DNA of 58,851 bases from Clostridiales bacterium (GCA_024695545.1 JAILHZ010000046.1:1-58851); one strand, 5' to 3'; counted from the first letter of the stretch, positions 17,847 to 27,257 are shown. The notes: generated by a model not told the origin, from the letters alone. Numbers and translations: made by a program.

Positions 17847-18102
17847 AATAACATAAGAAAAGCATTGACGGAAAAGAGTAGTCCGCAGGCAATCATCCAG
17901 AGAGAGCGACGTGAAGCTGAAAGCCGCTTATGAGGATCGCGAACGAAAACCATTCCCGAGCTGTAAGGCTGAACCCTAAGTAAGCGTTACCGTATGTCTG
18001 CGTTAAAGGCTAGGATTTGTTGGAATCTGAAGTGAAAAGTTAAGGTGGAACCGTGCTATCAGGCACCCTTAAAGATCGTTATAGGTCTTTTCGGGTGCTT
18101 TT
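17847..18102 (+). promoter_or_regulatory. T-box riboswitch leader controlling thrS
   Basis: The conserved T-box sequence AAGGTGGAACCGTGC (18042-18056) lies before a terminator. That terminator is GCACCC (18063-18068), inner stem AAAGATC/GGTCTTT, GGGTGC (18093-18098) and TTTT. Upstream are the AGAGAGCGACG and CTGAAAGCCGC elements of stem I. The probable specifier codon is ACC (Thr) at 17949-17951 in the loop GAAAACCATTC. Uncharged tRNA-Thr would bind specifier and T-box and favour the antiterminator. The leader ends about 54 bases before the thrS start. Confidence 0.92.
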
Positions 18103-18155
18103 CTTATGTTGTTGCGAACATACACCTATTGATTAATGCAAAGGAGGCAACACAC

Positions 18156-19925
18156 ATGAAGATTTTATTGAATGATCAACAGGTACACGAGGCGGATTTT
18201 GAGAGCAAGGAAGGCAAAAAGGCTTTCTGGCATACGAGCGCGCATGTGCTGGCGCAGGCGGTCAAGCGCCTGTATCCGGAGGCGAAGTGCGGCATCGGCC
18301 CTGCGATCGAGAACGGATTCTACTATGACTTTGACTTCGGTTTCCCGTTCACGGATGAGCACCTTGCGGCTGTGGAAGCGAAGATGAAGGAGATCGTCAA
18401 AGAGTCGCTGATCCTTCAGGTATATGACATGTCTAAGGATGAGGCGTATGCCTACATGAAGGAGAGAAATGAATCTTACAAGATGGAACTGATCTCGGAG
18501 ATCCCGGATGAGGAGAGGATTACGTTCTATAAGCAGGGCGACTACGCCGAGTTCTGTGCGGGACCGCATATCTCCAATGTGAGCTTTATCAAGGCCATCA
18601 AACTCCTGTCCGTGGCCGGCGCATACTGGCGCGGCAGTGAGAAGAATCCGATGCTTACGAGGATCTATGGTATCTCGTTCCCGAAGGCGTCGATGCTCGA
18701 GGAGTATCTCAAACAGCTTGAGGAGGCGAAGGCCAGGGATCACAGAAAACTCGGAAAAGAACTGGAGCTCTTTGCGCTGATGGAAGAAGGTCCGGGACTT
18801 CCTTTCTATTTCCCGAAGGGACTTCTTCTTAAGAACCTTCTGATCGACTACTGGAGAAAGGTCCATGTGCGTGAGGGGTATGAGGAGATCAGTACGCCGA
18901 TCATGCTGATGAGGACGCTCTGGGAAAAGTCCGGTCACTGGGACCATTACAGGGAGAATATGTACACGACGAGTGTTGACGATACGGACTACGCGATCAA
19001 GCCCATGAACTGTCCGGGCGGTATGCTGGTGTATAAGTCGAAGCAGCACTCCTACAAGGAATTCCCGATGAGGGTCGGCGAGCTCGGTATCGTTCACCGC
19101 GCCGAGAAGTCCGGTACGCTCCACGGCCTGATGCGCGCACGATGCTTCACGCAGGATGATGCGCACATCTTCATGAGAGAAGATCAGGTAATGTCGGAGA
19201 TCCAGGGTGTCATGCGCCTGATCGACGAGTTCTACGAACGCTTCGGATTTAAGTACGAGATCGAGCTGTCCACGAGACCGGAAAACTCGATCGGAAGCGA
19301 TGAGGAGTGGGAACTTGCGATTGCGTCACTTAAGGCCGCGGTGGAAAGCGTAGGAAAACCTTACGCGATCAACGAAGGTGACGGTGCTTTTTACGGACCG
19401 AAACTCGACTTCCATATCCGGGATTCCATCGGAAGAATGTGGCAGTGCGGCACGATTCAGCTCGACTTCCAGCTGCCGCAGAGATTTGACCTTGATTATA
19501 TCGGGCAGGACGGTGAGAAGCACAGACCGATCATGCTGCACCGCGTGGTTTTCGGATCGATCGACCGTTTCATCGGCATCCTGATCGAGCACTATGCCGG
19601 CAAGTTCCCGGTGTGGCTGTCGCCGGTGCAGGCGAAGATCCTGCCGGTGTCGGATAAGTATCTGGAGTATGGGAAGTCCCTCTCTTCGGAACTCCGCGAG
19701 GCGGGTGTCCGTGTGGAGCTTGACGAGTCCGACGAGAAGCTCGGCTATAAGATCCGCGCGGCAAAGATGGAAAGAGTGCCGTATATCCTCGTGGTCGGTG
19801 AGAAGGAGGCGTCGAATCACTCCGTGTCAGTAAGAAGCCGCGATCTCGATCCCGATCAGCAGGACCTCGGCGGAATGGCCGTGGAGGTTTTTGTGGAGAG
19901 GATCAGGGAAGAAGCTGCGGAGTGA
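18156..19925 (+). CDS. thrS: threonyl-tRNA synthetase lacking the TGS domain
   Basis: Class II synthetase that charges tRNA-Thr. The editing (SAD) domain holds HTSAHVLAQAVKRLYPEAKCGIGPAIENGFYYD, the first zinc/editing His motif. Later FCAGPHI is the SAD signature. The class II core has NCPGGM, GTLHGLMRARCFTQDDAHIF and HRVVFGSIDRFIGILIEHYAG, and the anticodon-binding domain follows (PVQAKILPVSDKYLEY). ATG 18156 follows AAAGGAGG at 7 bases. The protein is 589 residues against about 640 usually: the roughly 60-residue N-terminal TGS domain is missing, leaving only about 25 residues before the editing domain. The upstream in-frame extension runs through the T-box and cannot be coding. Controlled by the T-box. 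Confidence 0.96.
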   Translation: MKILLNDQQVHEADFESKEGKKAFWHTSAHVLAQAVKRLYPEAKCGIGPAIENGFYYDFDFGFPFTDEHLAAVEAKMKEIVKESLILQVYDMSKDEAYAYMKERNESYKMELISEIPDEERITFYKQGDYAEFCAGPHISNVSFIKAIKLLSVAGAYWRGSEKNPMLTRIYGISFPKASMLEEYLKQLEEAKARDHRKLGKELELFALMEEGPGLPFYFPKGLLLKNLLIDYWRKVHVREGYEEISTPIMLMRTLWEKSGHWDHYRENMYTTSVDDTDYAIKPMNCPGGMLVYKSKQHSYKEFPMRVGELGIVHRAEKSGTLHGLMRARCFTQDDAHIFMREDQVMSEIQGVMRLIDEFYERFGFKYEIELSTRPENSIGSDEEWELAIASLKAAVESVGKPYAINEGDGAFYGPKLDFHIRDSIGRMWQCGTIQLDFQLPQRFDLDYIGQDGEKHRPIMLHRVVFGSIDRFIGILIEHYAGKFPVWLSPVQAKILPVSDKYLEYGKSLSSELREAGVRVELDESDEKLGYKIRAAKMERVPYILVVGEKEASNHSVSVRSRDLDPDQQDLGGMAVEVFVERIREEAAE

Positions 19926-19947
19926 GTGCTTTTCGCGCAGTGGAAGA
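19922..19947 (+). repeat. extended AGTGCTTTT repeat overlapping the thrS stop
   Basis: TGAGTGCTTTTCGCGC followed by AGTGGAAGA, matching the copy at 17763-17790. The TGA of thrS (19923-19925) forms part of the repeat. Confidence 0.7.
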
Positions 19948-19953
19948 AAAAGA

Positions 19954-19987
19954 AGGGACTGTCTCGCTTGAGGCAGTCCCTGTTGTT
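19954..19987. terminator. bidirectional terminator between thrS and the reverse-strand gene
   Basis: AGGGACTG (19954-19961) pairs with CAGTCCCT (19974-19981). On the + strand GTTGTTT follows. On the - strand the stem is followed by TCTTTTTCTT, so it can end both convergent transcripts. Confidence 0.8.
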
Positions 19988-20021
19988 TGCTATTTAATTG
20001 TAGGATGCGCTATATAGAAGC

Positions 20022-20426
20022 TCAGCAGTACTTGGTTACGCTCTCGGGAAGAACGTCGGCAGCACGGCTGCAGATAATTGTCGCTGTAATCTTGTCTCCC
20101 AGGAATTTGTCAAACTTCTCGAGGAAAGCTGCAAATCTCTCATAATCAGTTTCGCCTGTAATCTTGAGGATGCTGTCTACATAGATATGTGTGACGTCGT
20201 AGTCCTTGGCACAAATACCTGCTACGAAACTTAAGAACTGTTCAAAACCTTCAACCGGGTACTCATCGAGGTCCACGAGACGGACTCTGTACTTAAGAAG
20301 ACGGTCGAGGCGGTGTCCGCGCTGAATGCACACGATATTGTTATCTGTGGTGGCCTGCTCGTTAATATCCTCTACGAGCTGCGCTGTTTTTCCTGTTCCC
20401 TTTTCTCCTGCAATTACCTTTATCAT
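20022..20426 (-). CDS. conserved clostridial P-loop protein
   Basis: The only reverse-strand gene in the window: 134 residues from the start chosen here. It begins MIKVIAGEKGTGKTAQLVED, a Walker A motif right at the N-terminus. VTHIYVDSIL is a likely Walker B strand and TATIICSRAAD follows at the C-terminus. Proteins of this shape are widespread in Clostridia and are sometimes mislabelled as twitching motility protein PilT; their role is not known to me. The frame is open for 11 codons further upstream, but AAGGAG on that strand lies 9 bases before the ATG at 20426-20424, which fixes the start. It converges on thrS across a shared terminator. Confidence 0.75.
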   Translation of the reverse strand: MIKVIAGEKGTGKTAQLVEDINEQATTDNNIVCIQRGHRLDRLLKYRVRLVDLDEYPVEGFEQFLSFVAGICAKDYDVTHIYVDSILKITGETDYERFAAFLEKFDKFLGDKITATIICSRAADVLPESVTKYC

Positions 20427-20450
20427 TGGCATCATCTCCTTGTTTTGTTG

Positions 20451-20505
20451 ATTATCCAACGCCTTGTTTTGGATTACTTATATTCTACATGATAACTTGG
20501 ATAAT
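20451..20505. promoter_or_regulatory. inverted repeat in the divergent gap between 20426 and 20720
   Basis: ATTATCCAA (20451-20459) and TTGGATAAT (20497-20505) are exact reverse complements 37 bases apart, with an extra TTGGAT at 20469-20474 between them. This lies in the AT-rich gap upstream of the reverse-strand P-loop gene and could be an operator. The rest of the gap (20506-20659) is AT-rich, holds one AGTGCTTTT-type word at 20596 and no gene that I can support. Confidence 0.4.
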
Positions 20506-20667
20506 TTGAATAGTGATTAGGTGAAAAAGAAAATGAAAATTGTGTAAATAAAACAAAGGAGAAGAGAATGTAGCGATTTCTATTATATTTCTTATAAAAG
20601 CACTGAAAAGCATTGCATTCTCTTGTTAATAGTGTTAACATACTACTGCTAGAACAGAGTTGACAAT

Positions 20668-20695
20668 GAGAGTGGGTCTTGGCCCGCTCTTTTGT
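20668..20695 (+). promoter_or_regulatory. hairpin leader before rimP
   Basis: GAGAGTGGG (20668-20676) pairs with CCCGCTCTT (20683-20691), 9 pairs including two wobble pairs, followed by TTGTTTATC. It is placed 25 bases before the rimP start and could act as an attenuator or a processing site for the nine-gene operon. Confidence 0.55.
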
Positions 20696-20719
20696 TTATC
20701 GAAAGAAACGGAGCCCGGC

Positions 20720-21181
20720 ATGGCAGGAAGATCTAAAGTAGCACAGGAAGCATATGATATTGCGGAACCGATCGTACGAGAACTCGGTTTCGATCTTGTG
20801 GACTGCGAATACAAGAAAGAGGGACAGTACTACTTCCTTCGTATCTTCATCGACAAGCGCGGCGGTATCTCGATCGAGGACTGCGAAGCAGTTTCCCGTG
20901 AGGTGGATGCGGCACTTGAGGGCAAGCTTCATGCAGATCCGGACTATTTCGAAGTCTCTTCGCCCGGCGCGACACGCCCCTTTTCCTCGCTCTCGGACTA
21001 TGTCCGTCATGAGGGAGAGGAGATCGAGGTTTCACTCTTTGCTCCGATCGACGGCAGCAAGCACATTGAGGGGATCATCGAGAGTGCGACGGAAGAAGAG
21101 CTGGTACTTGCGGTCGGAGAAGACCAGATCCGTCTGGAATGGGACAAGATCGCCAAGGCACAGAGAACATTACGGTTTTAA
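20720..21181 (+). CDS. rimP: ribosome maturation factor RimP
   Basis: Needed for maturation of the 30S subunit. The 153 residues show the N-terminal RimP domain with GFDLVDCEYKKEGQYYFLRIFID and the motif FEVSSPGATRPF, then the SH3-like C-terminal domain. The frame is open upstream through the hairpin leader, but ATG 20720 gives the normal length and begins with the usual basic N-terminus. First gene of the canonical rimP-nusA-rnpM-ylxQ-infB-rbfA operon, extended here with nrnA, truB and ribF. Confidence 0.93.
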   Translation: MAGRSKVAQEAYDIAEPIVRELGFDLVDCEYKKEGQYYFLRIFIDKRGGISIEDCEAVSREVDAALEGKLHADPDYFEVSSPGATRPFSSLSDYVRHEGEEIEVSLFAPIDGSKHIEGIIESATEEELVLAVGEDQIRLEWDKIAKAQRTLRF

Positions 21182-21215
21182 TTTTGGCAACAAAACGCGA
21201 TAAAGGAGAGAGTTT

Positions 21216-22358
21216 ATGAAAAACGAAGAACTGTTGCAGGCCATTCACGCACTGGCAAAGGAAAGAGGCATCGACGAGGAAGTGCTTTTCGAAGCGATCG
21301 AAGAAGCGATCGTAGCGGCTTTTAAGAGAGAGTTCTCTGACGCCAAGCAGAATGAGCAGGTATTTGCGGAGATCGACCGTGAGACCGGTGATATGTATGT
21401 CTACGAAGTCGTAGAAGTTGTCTCTGAGGTCACCAACCCGAAGACACAGATCTCCCTCGCGGAAGCCAAAGAGATCGACCCGGACCTCGAAGAGGGCGAC
21501 ACCATCGAGATGACCATCGACGTAGAGTCTCTCGGGCGTCTGGCTGCAGGTGCTGCAAAGGCTGCAATCAGCAAGAAACTTCGTGATACAGAGAATGACA
21601 GAATCCAGTCCGAGTTCTCCGACAAGATCGGCGAACTGGCAAGCGGTGTTATCCAGAGATCCGATAACCGTTTCGTATTCGTAGACATCGGCCGTGCCGA
21701 GGCTACCCTCCCGAGACAGGAGCAGGTCAAAGACGAGGATTATTCCTTTAATAAGAGAATGAAGTTCCTCATTCTCCGCGTTGAGACACAGAAGGAGCGT
21801 CCGGTGATCATCGTTTCCAGAAGTCACCCGAACCTCGTTAAGAAGCTCCTCGAGAAGGAAGTTCCGGAGATCCACGACGGTATCGTCGAGATCGTATCTG
21901 TTGCCCGTGAGGCCGGCTCCCGTTCCAAGGTTGCAGTTATCTCCCGTGATCCGGACGTAGATCCGCTCGGCGCATGCGTTGGACAGAGAGGCGCACGTAT
22001 CCAGGCGATCATGGACGAACTCGGCAACGAGAAGATCGATGTTATCGCATATTCCGATGATCCGGCAGTATACATCAGCAACGCACTCTCTCCGGCAAAG
22101 GTTGAGCGTGTAGATGCAGAGATCATCACCAACGAGGATGGCACACAGGAGAAGAACGCTCAGGTAGTTGTACCGGATCAGCAGTATTCCCTGGCGATCG
22201 GCCGTTCCGGTCAGAACGTACGTCTTGCTGCAAGACTTACAGGCTGGAAGATCGATATCAAGAGCACATCCCAGTTCCAGCAGATGGTTCAGAACGATTT
22301 CGTTGCGAACTTTACTGTTGCGGATGACGAAGGTTCCGAGGCCGGCGAAGAGGCATAA
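21216..22358 (+). CDS. nusA: transcription termination/antitermination factor NusA
   Basis: Binds RNA polymerase and nascent RNA and tunes pausing and termination. The 380 residues contain the N-terminal polymerase-binding domain (1-125), an S1 domain (about 135-200, with FVDIGRAEATLPRQEQ) and two KH domains, the first with IVSRSHPNLVKKLLEKEVPEIHDG and GACVGQRGARIQAI, the second with SLAIGRSGQNVRLAARLTGW. It lacks the C-terminal acidic repeats of the E. coli protein, as is normal in Bacillota. The ATG follows AAAGGAGAG. It contains one AGTGCTTTTC word at 21281 within EVLFEA. Confidence 0.96.
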   Translation: MKNEELLQAIHALAKERGIDEEVLFEAIEEAIVAAFKREFSDAKQNEQVFAEIDRETGDMYVYEVVEVVSEVTNPKTQISLAEAKEIDPDLEEGDTIEMTIDVESLGRLAAGAAKAAISKKLRDTENDRIQSEFSDKIGELASGVIQRSDNRFVFVDIGRAEATLPRQEQVKDEDYSFNKRMKFLILRVETQKERPVIIVSRSHPNLVKKLLEKEVPEIHDGIVEIVSVAREAGSRSKVAVISRDPDVDPLGACVGQRGARIQAIMDELGNEKIDVIAYSDDPAVYISNALSPAKVERVDAEIITNEDGTQEKNAQVVVPDQQYSLAIGRSGQNVRLAARLTGWKIDIKSTSQFQQMVQNDFVANFTVADDEGSEAGEEA

Positions 22359-22381
22359 GGAAAGACGGGAAAGGCACAGGC

Positions 22382-22657
22382 ATGGCGAAGAAGATACCGA
22401 TGAGAATGTGTGTGAGCTGCAAAGAGCGGTTCGCCAAGAAGGATCTGATCCGGATCGTAGCATCCGCGGATGGATCCGTGCAGGTTGATCCGACGGGAAG
22501 ACTTCCCGGAAGAGGCGCTTATGTATGCCATAACCCGGAATGCATGAAGAAAGCAGTCGAACACTCGCAGTTCGACAGAGGACTTCACCGCAAGGTGGAT
22601 CCCGATACGATCCGGCCTGAGCTGGATAAGATGAAGGAGGCTGATCCGAAAGCATGA
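22382..22657 (+). CDS. rnpM: YlxR/RnpM family RNase P modulator
   Basis: A 91-residue protein with the YlxR signature: RMCVSCKERFAKKDLIRIV, GRLPGRGAYVCHNPECMKKA. The Cys residues and the GRGAY motif are conserved. In B. subtilis the protein binds RNase P RNA and modulates its activity; older annotation calls it a DUF448 nucleic-acid-binding protein. Placed as usual between nusA and ylxQ, and overlapping the next gene by 4 bases (ATGA), so it is translationally coupled. Confidence 0.92.
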   Translation: MAKKIPMRMCVSCKERFAKKDLIRIVASADGSVQVDPTGRLPGRGAYVCHNPECMKKAVEHSQFDRGLHRKVDPDTIRPELDKMKEADPKA

Positions 22658-23013
22658 AGAAGGATCGGCCGGTGACGAAAGAAAGGATACTAAGTTCGGT
22701 CGGATTATCGTTCCGCGCAGGTATCCTGACATCCGGTTTTGACGCCTGCGAGCTGGCGATGCGCTCCGGAGCCGCGGAACTTCTGATCCTGTCAGAAGAC
22801 GGGTCCCGGAAGCAGAAGGAGAAACTCGCAAGAGTCGCTAAAGACGAAGACGTTGAGTGTCGGACATTTGCGACGGCGGAGGAACTGGGAAGAGCGATCG
22901 GGAAAGATCAAAGGATCGCGATCGTGATATTAGATCAGGGAATGGGAAAGAAGCTTCTGACCTTGATCGATGAACTCGGAAGAATTGAAAAGTCCGCGGA
23001 AGGCGCGGAATAA
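22654..23013 (+). CDS. ylxQ: L7Ae-family RNA-binding protein YlxQ
   Basis: A 119-residue ribosomal protein L7Ae/L30e/S12e-like protein, expected to bind kink-turn RNA. The Gly/Ala-rich segment [35 protein letters not shown] is the L7Ae core. It overlaps the end of rnpM by ATGA. Its residue use is rich in Lys/Arg. The stop comes 13 bases before infB, which has CAGGAGG in between. Confidence 0.9.
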   Translation: MKKDRPVTKERILSSVGLSFRAGILTSGFDACELAMRSGAAELLILSEDGSRKQKEKLARVAKDEDVECRTFATAEELGRAIGKDQRIAIVILDQGMGKKLLTLIDELGRIEKSAEGAE

Positions 23014-23026
23014 ACAGGAGGAAACG

Positions 23027-25858
23027 ATGGCAGAAAAAGAGAAGAAAACAGCTAAGACGGAAGATTCTATCGAGACAAAGGTTGAATCATCGGTTCCGCA
23101 GAAGACTGTGAGTGGTATTTCGGGAACGAAGACCCTTCGCGTCGGCCGTGTCAACAAGAAGGCCAAGAAACCTCCGGTAGAAGAGGGTGCCGCGGCTCCG
23201 GCCGAGAAAGAGACTGCTCCGGTAAAAGAACCGGAAGCAGTAAAGGAAACTGCCGCTCCGGTCAAGGAGGAAGCTCCGAAGAAGACCGCTGCGAAGACAG
23301 TGAAGAAAGAAGAACCGGTAGTCGAGAAGGCTCCGGCGAAGAAGGCTGCGCCGAAGGAAGAGAAGGAAGCGAAGGAAGCTGCTCCGGCTAAGGAAGTTAA
23401 GGCTGCGCCGAAGGCAGAAGCTCCGAAGAAGGAAGAAGCGGAGGCTCCGGTAAAAGAAGAACCGAAGGCAAAGGCTCCCGAGGCTCCTGCGAAGAAAGAG
23501 GAGACTGCTCCCGTTAAGGAAGCTCCGAAGCTCTCCTCCGCAGTTGTAAAAGCACCATCCGCAGGTTACACCCGCGAGACGTCTACATTCGTTCGTCCGA
23601 AGGACGGCGGCAGATCCGGTGGATACCAGGGCGGACAGAGAAACGGTTCTTTCCACTCTGACAGACCGCAGGGCGGACGTCCGAACAACGGCGGGTTTAA
23701 CGGCCAGAGAGGCGGAAACCGCGGCGGATTCGGCGGTGGTTTTGCCGGTAAGGATAAAGACGACGACGATATCTACAACAATAACAGAAACCAGCCGAAG
23801 AGATCTTCCAAGCCGAAGCAGGAACTCCCGCCGGAGGCAACAAAGGAGAAGGCTAACTTTGCTGCCCGTGATGCTTATGAGAAGAACAGAAAGGATCCGA
23901 AGGCAGATTCTAAGAAGGACAGCCAGAAGTCCTCTTCGATGAACAACGACCGCAGATCCGGTAACAAGCGTACGAACCAGTTTACCGGTAATGCATCTGA
24001 TATCCTCTCCAATGATGAGGCTCTCGATTCGATGTACATGGGCGGCAAGGGTAAGAAGAAGGTGAAGCGCCAGTCTTTCGTGGCGGCACCGGTCGTTAAG
24101 CCCCAGCTGACACACGTTGAACTCCCGCCGTTCATCACGGTTAAGGATCTTGCGGATGGTCTCGGAAAGAGATCCGCAGACGTTATCAAGACACTTATGA
24201 TGATGGGTATGCTGGTTACACTGAACCAGGAACTCGATTACGATACAGCAGCTCTTGTTGCCGGCGAGTACGGCATTACGACTGAGCCGATCGTGGAGGT
24301 TACAGAAGAAGATATCCTCTTTGATGAAGGTGAAGATAACGAAGAGAACATGAAACCGCGTCCGCCGATCGTTGTTGTCATGGGTCACGTTGACCATGGT
24401 AAAACTTCGCTCCTCGACAAGATCCGTTCGACTTCCGTAGTTAAGGGCGAGGCCGGCGGTATCACACAGCATATCGGTGCTTACACCGTCCGCTGCAAGG
24501 GCCGTCAGATCACCTTCCTCGATACTCCGGGTCACGAAGCATTTACTACGATGCGTGCCCGTGGTGCTCAGGTAACGGATATCGCGATCCTTGTTGTTGC
24601 TGCAGATGACGGTGTCATGCCGCAGACAGTTGAGGCGATCAACCACGCTCGTGCCGCAAATACTGAGATCATCGTTGCAATTACGAAGATCGATAAGGTC
24701 GGCGCGAATATTGATAAGGTTAAGCAGGAGCTCGCCACACATGACCTCCTTCCGGAAGAGTGGGGCGGATCCACGATCATGGTTCCGGTATCCTCTAAGT
24801 CCGGTGAAGGTATCGACGAACTCCTTGAGATGGTTCTTCTTACCGCGGATGTTATGGAACTTAAGGCTGACCCGAAGCGTCAGGCAAAGGGTACAGTCAT
24901 CGAGGCCAAGCTCGATAAGAACAGAGGTCCGGTTGCGACAGTGCTCGTCCAGCGCGGTACTCTCCGTTCCGGTGATACTCTTGTTACAGGTCCGATCTTC
25001 GGTCACATCCGTGCGATGTACGACGAGAACGGTGCTGCCCAGAAGAAGGCCGGCCCGTCCGTTCCGGTCGAGATTCTGGGTCTTCCGGAAGTACCGGAAG
25101 CCGGCGAGACATTCTATGCCGTAACCGATGAGAAGATGGCAAGACAGCTCGTTGAGAAGCGTCGTATCAAGCAGAGAGAAGAACAGCTGCACAAGTCTTC
25201 GAGAATGACTCTCGAGAATCTGTCGCAGGTACTTGCCGAGGGCGAGATCAAGGATCTCAACCTTATCATCAAGGCAGACGTTCAGGGTTCCGTCGAGGCG
25301 GTCACCCAGTCTCTCGAGAAACTCACCAACGAGGAAGTCCGCGTCAAGGTTATCCATGGCGGTGTCGGTACGATCACCGAGTCCGACGTTACGCTGGCTG
25401 ATGTATCCAATGCGATCATCATCGGCTTTAACGTCCGTCCTTCCGCGATCGTTGTCGAGCAGGCCAAGGAAGTCGGCGTAGATATCAAGCTCTACAGCGT
25501 TATCTATAATGCGATCGAAGATATTGAGGCCGCTATGCGCGGTATGCTCAAGCCGCAGTTTGAGGAAGTCGTTCTCGGTCACGTCGAGATCCGTCAGACC
25601 TTCAAGGTATCCTCTGTCGGTACGATCGGTGGTGCTTACGTTAAGGATGGTAAGGTCCTGCGTACATCTGAAGTACGTGTCGTAAGAAACGGCATCGTTG
25701 TTCACCAGGGCAAGCTTGCTTCCCTCAAGCGATTCAAGGATGATGCGAAGGAAGTTGCTGCCGGCTATGAGTGCGGTATCTCGATCGAGAACTACAACGA
25801 CATCGAAGAAGGCGATATCATCGAGGTCTTCGAGATGCAGGAAATCAAGAGAAAGTAA
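23027..25858 (+). CDS. infB: translation initiation factor IF-2
   Basis: GTPase that brings initiator fMet-tRNA to the 30S subunit. Of 943 residues, the first ~355 are low-complexity: Lys/Glu/Ala/Pro-rich to about 190, then a Gly/Arg/Asn-rich RGG-like stretch. An IF2_N domain follows at about 365-420 ([21 protein letters not shown]), then the G domain with G1 GHVDHGKT near 452-459, [18 protein letters not shown] and ITKIDK, and domains II-IV. ATG 23027 follows CAGGAGG and is preferred over an in-frame start inside ylxQ. The RGG-like part of the N-terminal extension is longer than in Bacillus. Operon member between ylxQ and rbfA. Confidence 0.96.
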   Translation: MAEKEKKTAKTEDSIETKVESSVPQKTVSGISGTKTLRVGRVNKKAKKPPVEEGAAAPAEKETAPVKEPEAVKETAAPVKEEAPKKTAAKTVKKEEPVVEKAPAKKAAPKEEKEAKEAAPAKEVKAAPKAEAPKKEEAEAPVKEEPKAKAPEAPAKKEETAPVKEAPKLSSAVVKAPSAGYTRETSTFVRPKDGGRSGGYQGGQRNGSFHSDRPQGGRPNNGGFNGQRGGNRGGFGGGFAGKDKDDDDIYNNNRNQPKRSSKPKQELPPEATKEKANFAARDAYEKNRKDPKADSKKDSQKSSSMNNDRRSGNKRTNQFTGNASDILSNDEALDSMYMGGKGKKKVKRQSFVAAPVVKPQLTHVELPPFITVKDLADGLGKRSADVIKTLMMMGMLVTLNQELDYDTAALVAGEYGITTEPIVEVTEEDILFDEGEDNEENMKPRPPIVVVMGHVDHGKTSLLDKIRSTSVVKGEAGGITQHIGAYTVRCKGRQITFLDTPGHEAFTTMRARGAQVTDIAILVVAADDGVMPQTVEAINHARAANTEIIVAITKIDKVGANIDKVKQELATHDLLPEEWGGSTIMVPVSSKSGEGIDELLEMVLLTADVMELKADPKRQAKGTVIEAKLDKNRGPVATVLVQRGTLRSGDTLVTGPIFGHIRAMYDENGAAQKKAGPSVPVEILGLPEVPEAGETFYAVTDEKMARQLVEKRRIKQREEQLHKSSRMTLENLSQVLAEGEIKDLNLIIKADVQGSVEAVTQSLEKLTNEEVRVKVIHGGVGTITESDVTLADVSNAIIIGFNVRPSAIVVEQAKEVGVDIKLYSVIYNAIEDIEAAMRGMLKPQFEEVVLGHVEIRQTFKVSSVGTIGGAYVKDGKVLRTSEVRVVRNGIVVHQGKLASLKRFKDDAKEVAAGYECGISIENYNDIEEGDIIEVFEMQEIKRK

Positions 25859-25876
25859 GCCGTAACAGGTGATTTT

Positions 25877-26251
25877 ATGAGACAAAACCGTGCCGCCCGT
25901 GTGGGCGATGAGATACAGAAAGTGATTTCGCAGATTCTGCTGACGGAAGTCAAAGATCCGCGTATCCCCATGATGACTTCCATCCTGGAGGTGCGCATGT
26001 CCTCAGATCTGACACATGCTACCGTTTTTCTCTCGGTATATGGTTCCGAGAAGGAGAAGGTCGAGTGTATGGAGGCCGTCAACCGCGCTTCCGGTTTTAT
26101 CCGAAGCCAGGTCGCCAAGCGCATCAAGCTTCGCGTCGCGCCGGAACTGCACTTCAAACTGGATGAATCGATCCAGAAAGGTATGGACCTGATGGACCTG
26201 ATCGACCGTACCATCAAGGAGGATAAGGAACGTGCAGGAAACCATGAATGA
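25877..26251 (+). CDS. rbfA: ribosome-binding factor A
   Basis: KH-like 30S assembly factor of 124 residues. It starts MRQNRAARVGDEIQKVISQIL and has DPRIPMMTSILEVRMSSDLTHATVFLSVYG, the RbfA core, and VAPELHFKLDESIQKGMDLMDLI. The stop overlaps the start region of nrnA by 20 bases. ATG 25877 follows the infB stop by 18 bases with AACAGGTG as ribosome binding site. Confidence 0.94.
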   Translation: MRQNRAARVGDEIQKVISQILLTEVKDPRIPMMTSILEVRMSSDLTHATVFLSVYGSEKEKVECMEAVNRASGFIRSQVAKRIKLRVAPELHFKLDESIQKGMDLMDLIDRTIKEDKERAGNHE

Positions 26252-27257
26252 GTTTGCCTCCCGGGTATTCTCGTATCTTCCTTCCGATAAGAGTAAGGAA
26301 GTACAGGTCTTTCCCCATGCCAGAGTTGACGGCGACTGCGTAGGTACCGCCGTGGCTCTCGTTTCTGCGCTCAGAAAGCTCGGGTATTCTGCCCGTGTCA
26401 TGCTCGAAACAGCGATCCCGCCGAGACTTTCTTTCATGCAGGTCCCGGAAGAACTTCTGACGGTCGTTACACCTGATAATGAAGAAGAGATCCTTGCACG
26501 CCAGGGCCTTGCTTTTGCCGTGGACTGCAGCGAAGGCCACCGTATGGGCGCCGCCGGGAATTGCTTTATCCGCGCAGAGAAGAAGGTCGTGGTCGATCAC
26601 CACGTATCGGCTTCTCCCGAAGCCGAACTTGCCTATGTCGACGGTAAGTCCGCTTCCTGTGCCGAGCTGATGTATCTTCTTTTGAAAGAATGGGAAGTTT
26701 CCTCGGGAAAAGCACTGGTAGACAGGTTTGAAGCCGACTGCCTGATGGTCGGTATCCAGTCCGACTCCGGAAGATTTTCCTATGAGAACACACGCCCCAG
26801 TACTTTCCGCATTGCAGCGGAGCTGATGGAACTCGGTGCGAACGTTACGGATAATGCGTACCATCTCTTCGATGAGACCTGTGAAGGAAAAGTCCTTCTC
26901 CACGGCCTTGCGATGTCAGACATGAAGCTTTTTGCCGACGGAAAGATCGCGATCACCAAGATCACACTCGACATGATGGAGAAGACCCATGCTCCCGAGG
27001 GTGCAGCCGACGGTATCGTCAATGTGCTCCGTGACATCGACACAGTTCTGGCGGCTTTCGTGATCCGCGAGAACGAAGGCGGAGAACTCCGCGTAAACTG
27101 CAGAACGAAGGAAGGCTTCGACGCTGCTGAATTTGCCCAGACTTTCGGTGGCGGCGGACACCGCCGCGCAGCCGGATTCTCCTGTAAAACCATGGACATT
27201 GATGCTTTCTCTGAGAAAGTCATCGCGGAAGCCTGCGCATATCTGGAGAGAACATGA
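26232..27257 (+). CDS. nrnA: DHH-family bifunctional oligoribonuclease / PAP phosphatase
   Basis: Degrades nanoRNA (2-5 nucleotides) and 3'-phosphoadenosine 5'-phosphate. Motifs are HARVDGDCVGTA (DHH motif I), FAVDCSEGHRMG (motif II), VVVDHHVS (the DHH motif proper) and, at the C-terminus, GGGGHRRAAGF (DHHA1 domain). The likely start is GTG 26232, 9 bases after AAGGAGG (26216-26222); an ATG at 26244 is an alternative with a poorer site. It overlaps rbfA by 20 bases and truB by 4. The length of about 341 is a little longer than the B. subtilis enzyme (313). Confidence 0.9.
   Translation: MQETMNEFASRVFSYLPSDKSKEVQVFPHARVDGDCVGTAVALVSALRKLGYSARVMLETAIPPRLSFMQVPEELLTVVTPDNEEEILARQGLAFAVDCSEGHRMGAAGNCFIRAEKKVVVDHHVSASPEAELAYVDGKSASCAELMYLLLKEWEVSSGKALVDRFEADCLMVGIQSDSGRFSYENTRPSTFRIAAELMELGANVTDNAYHLFDETCEGKVLLHGLAMSDMKLFADGKIAITKITLDMMEKTHAPEGAADGIVNVLRDIDTVLAAFVIRENEGGELRVNCRTKEGFDAAEFAQTFGGGGHRRAAGFSCKTMDIDAFSEKVIAEACAYLERT

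Noticed and set aside
18045..18155. Open frame before thrS extending the protein by 37 residues
   Set aside because: It runs through the T-box antiterminator and terminator; the strong ribosome binding site is before ATG 18156.
20660..20665. TTGACA as a -35 box for rimP
   Set aside because: No -10 follows at 16-18 bases; the region there forms the leader hairpin.
23087..25885. Long open frame on the - strand (about 930 codons) opposite infB
   Set aside because: It is an antisense shadow of infB: no ribosome binding site, a Leu/Arg/Asp-rich composition mirroring the sense codons, and the + strand protein is certain.
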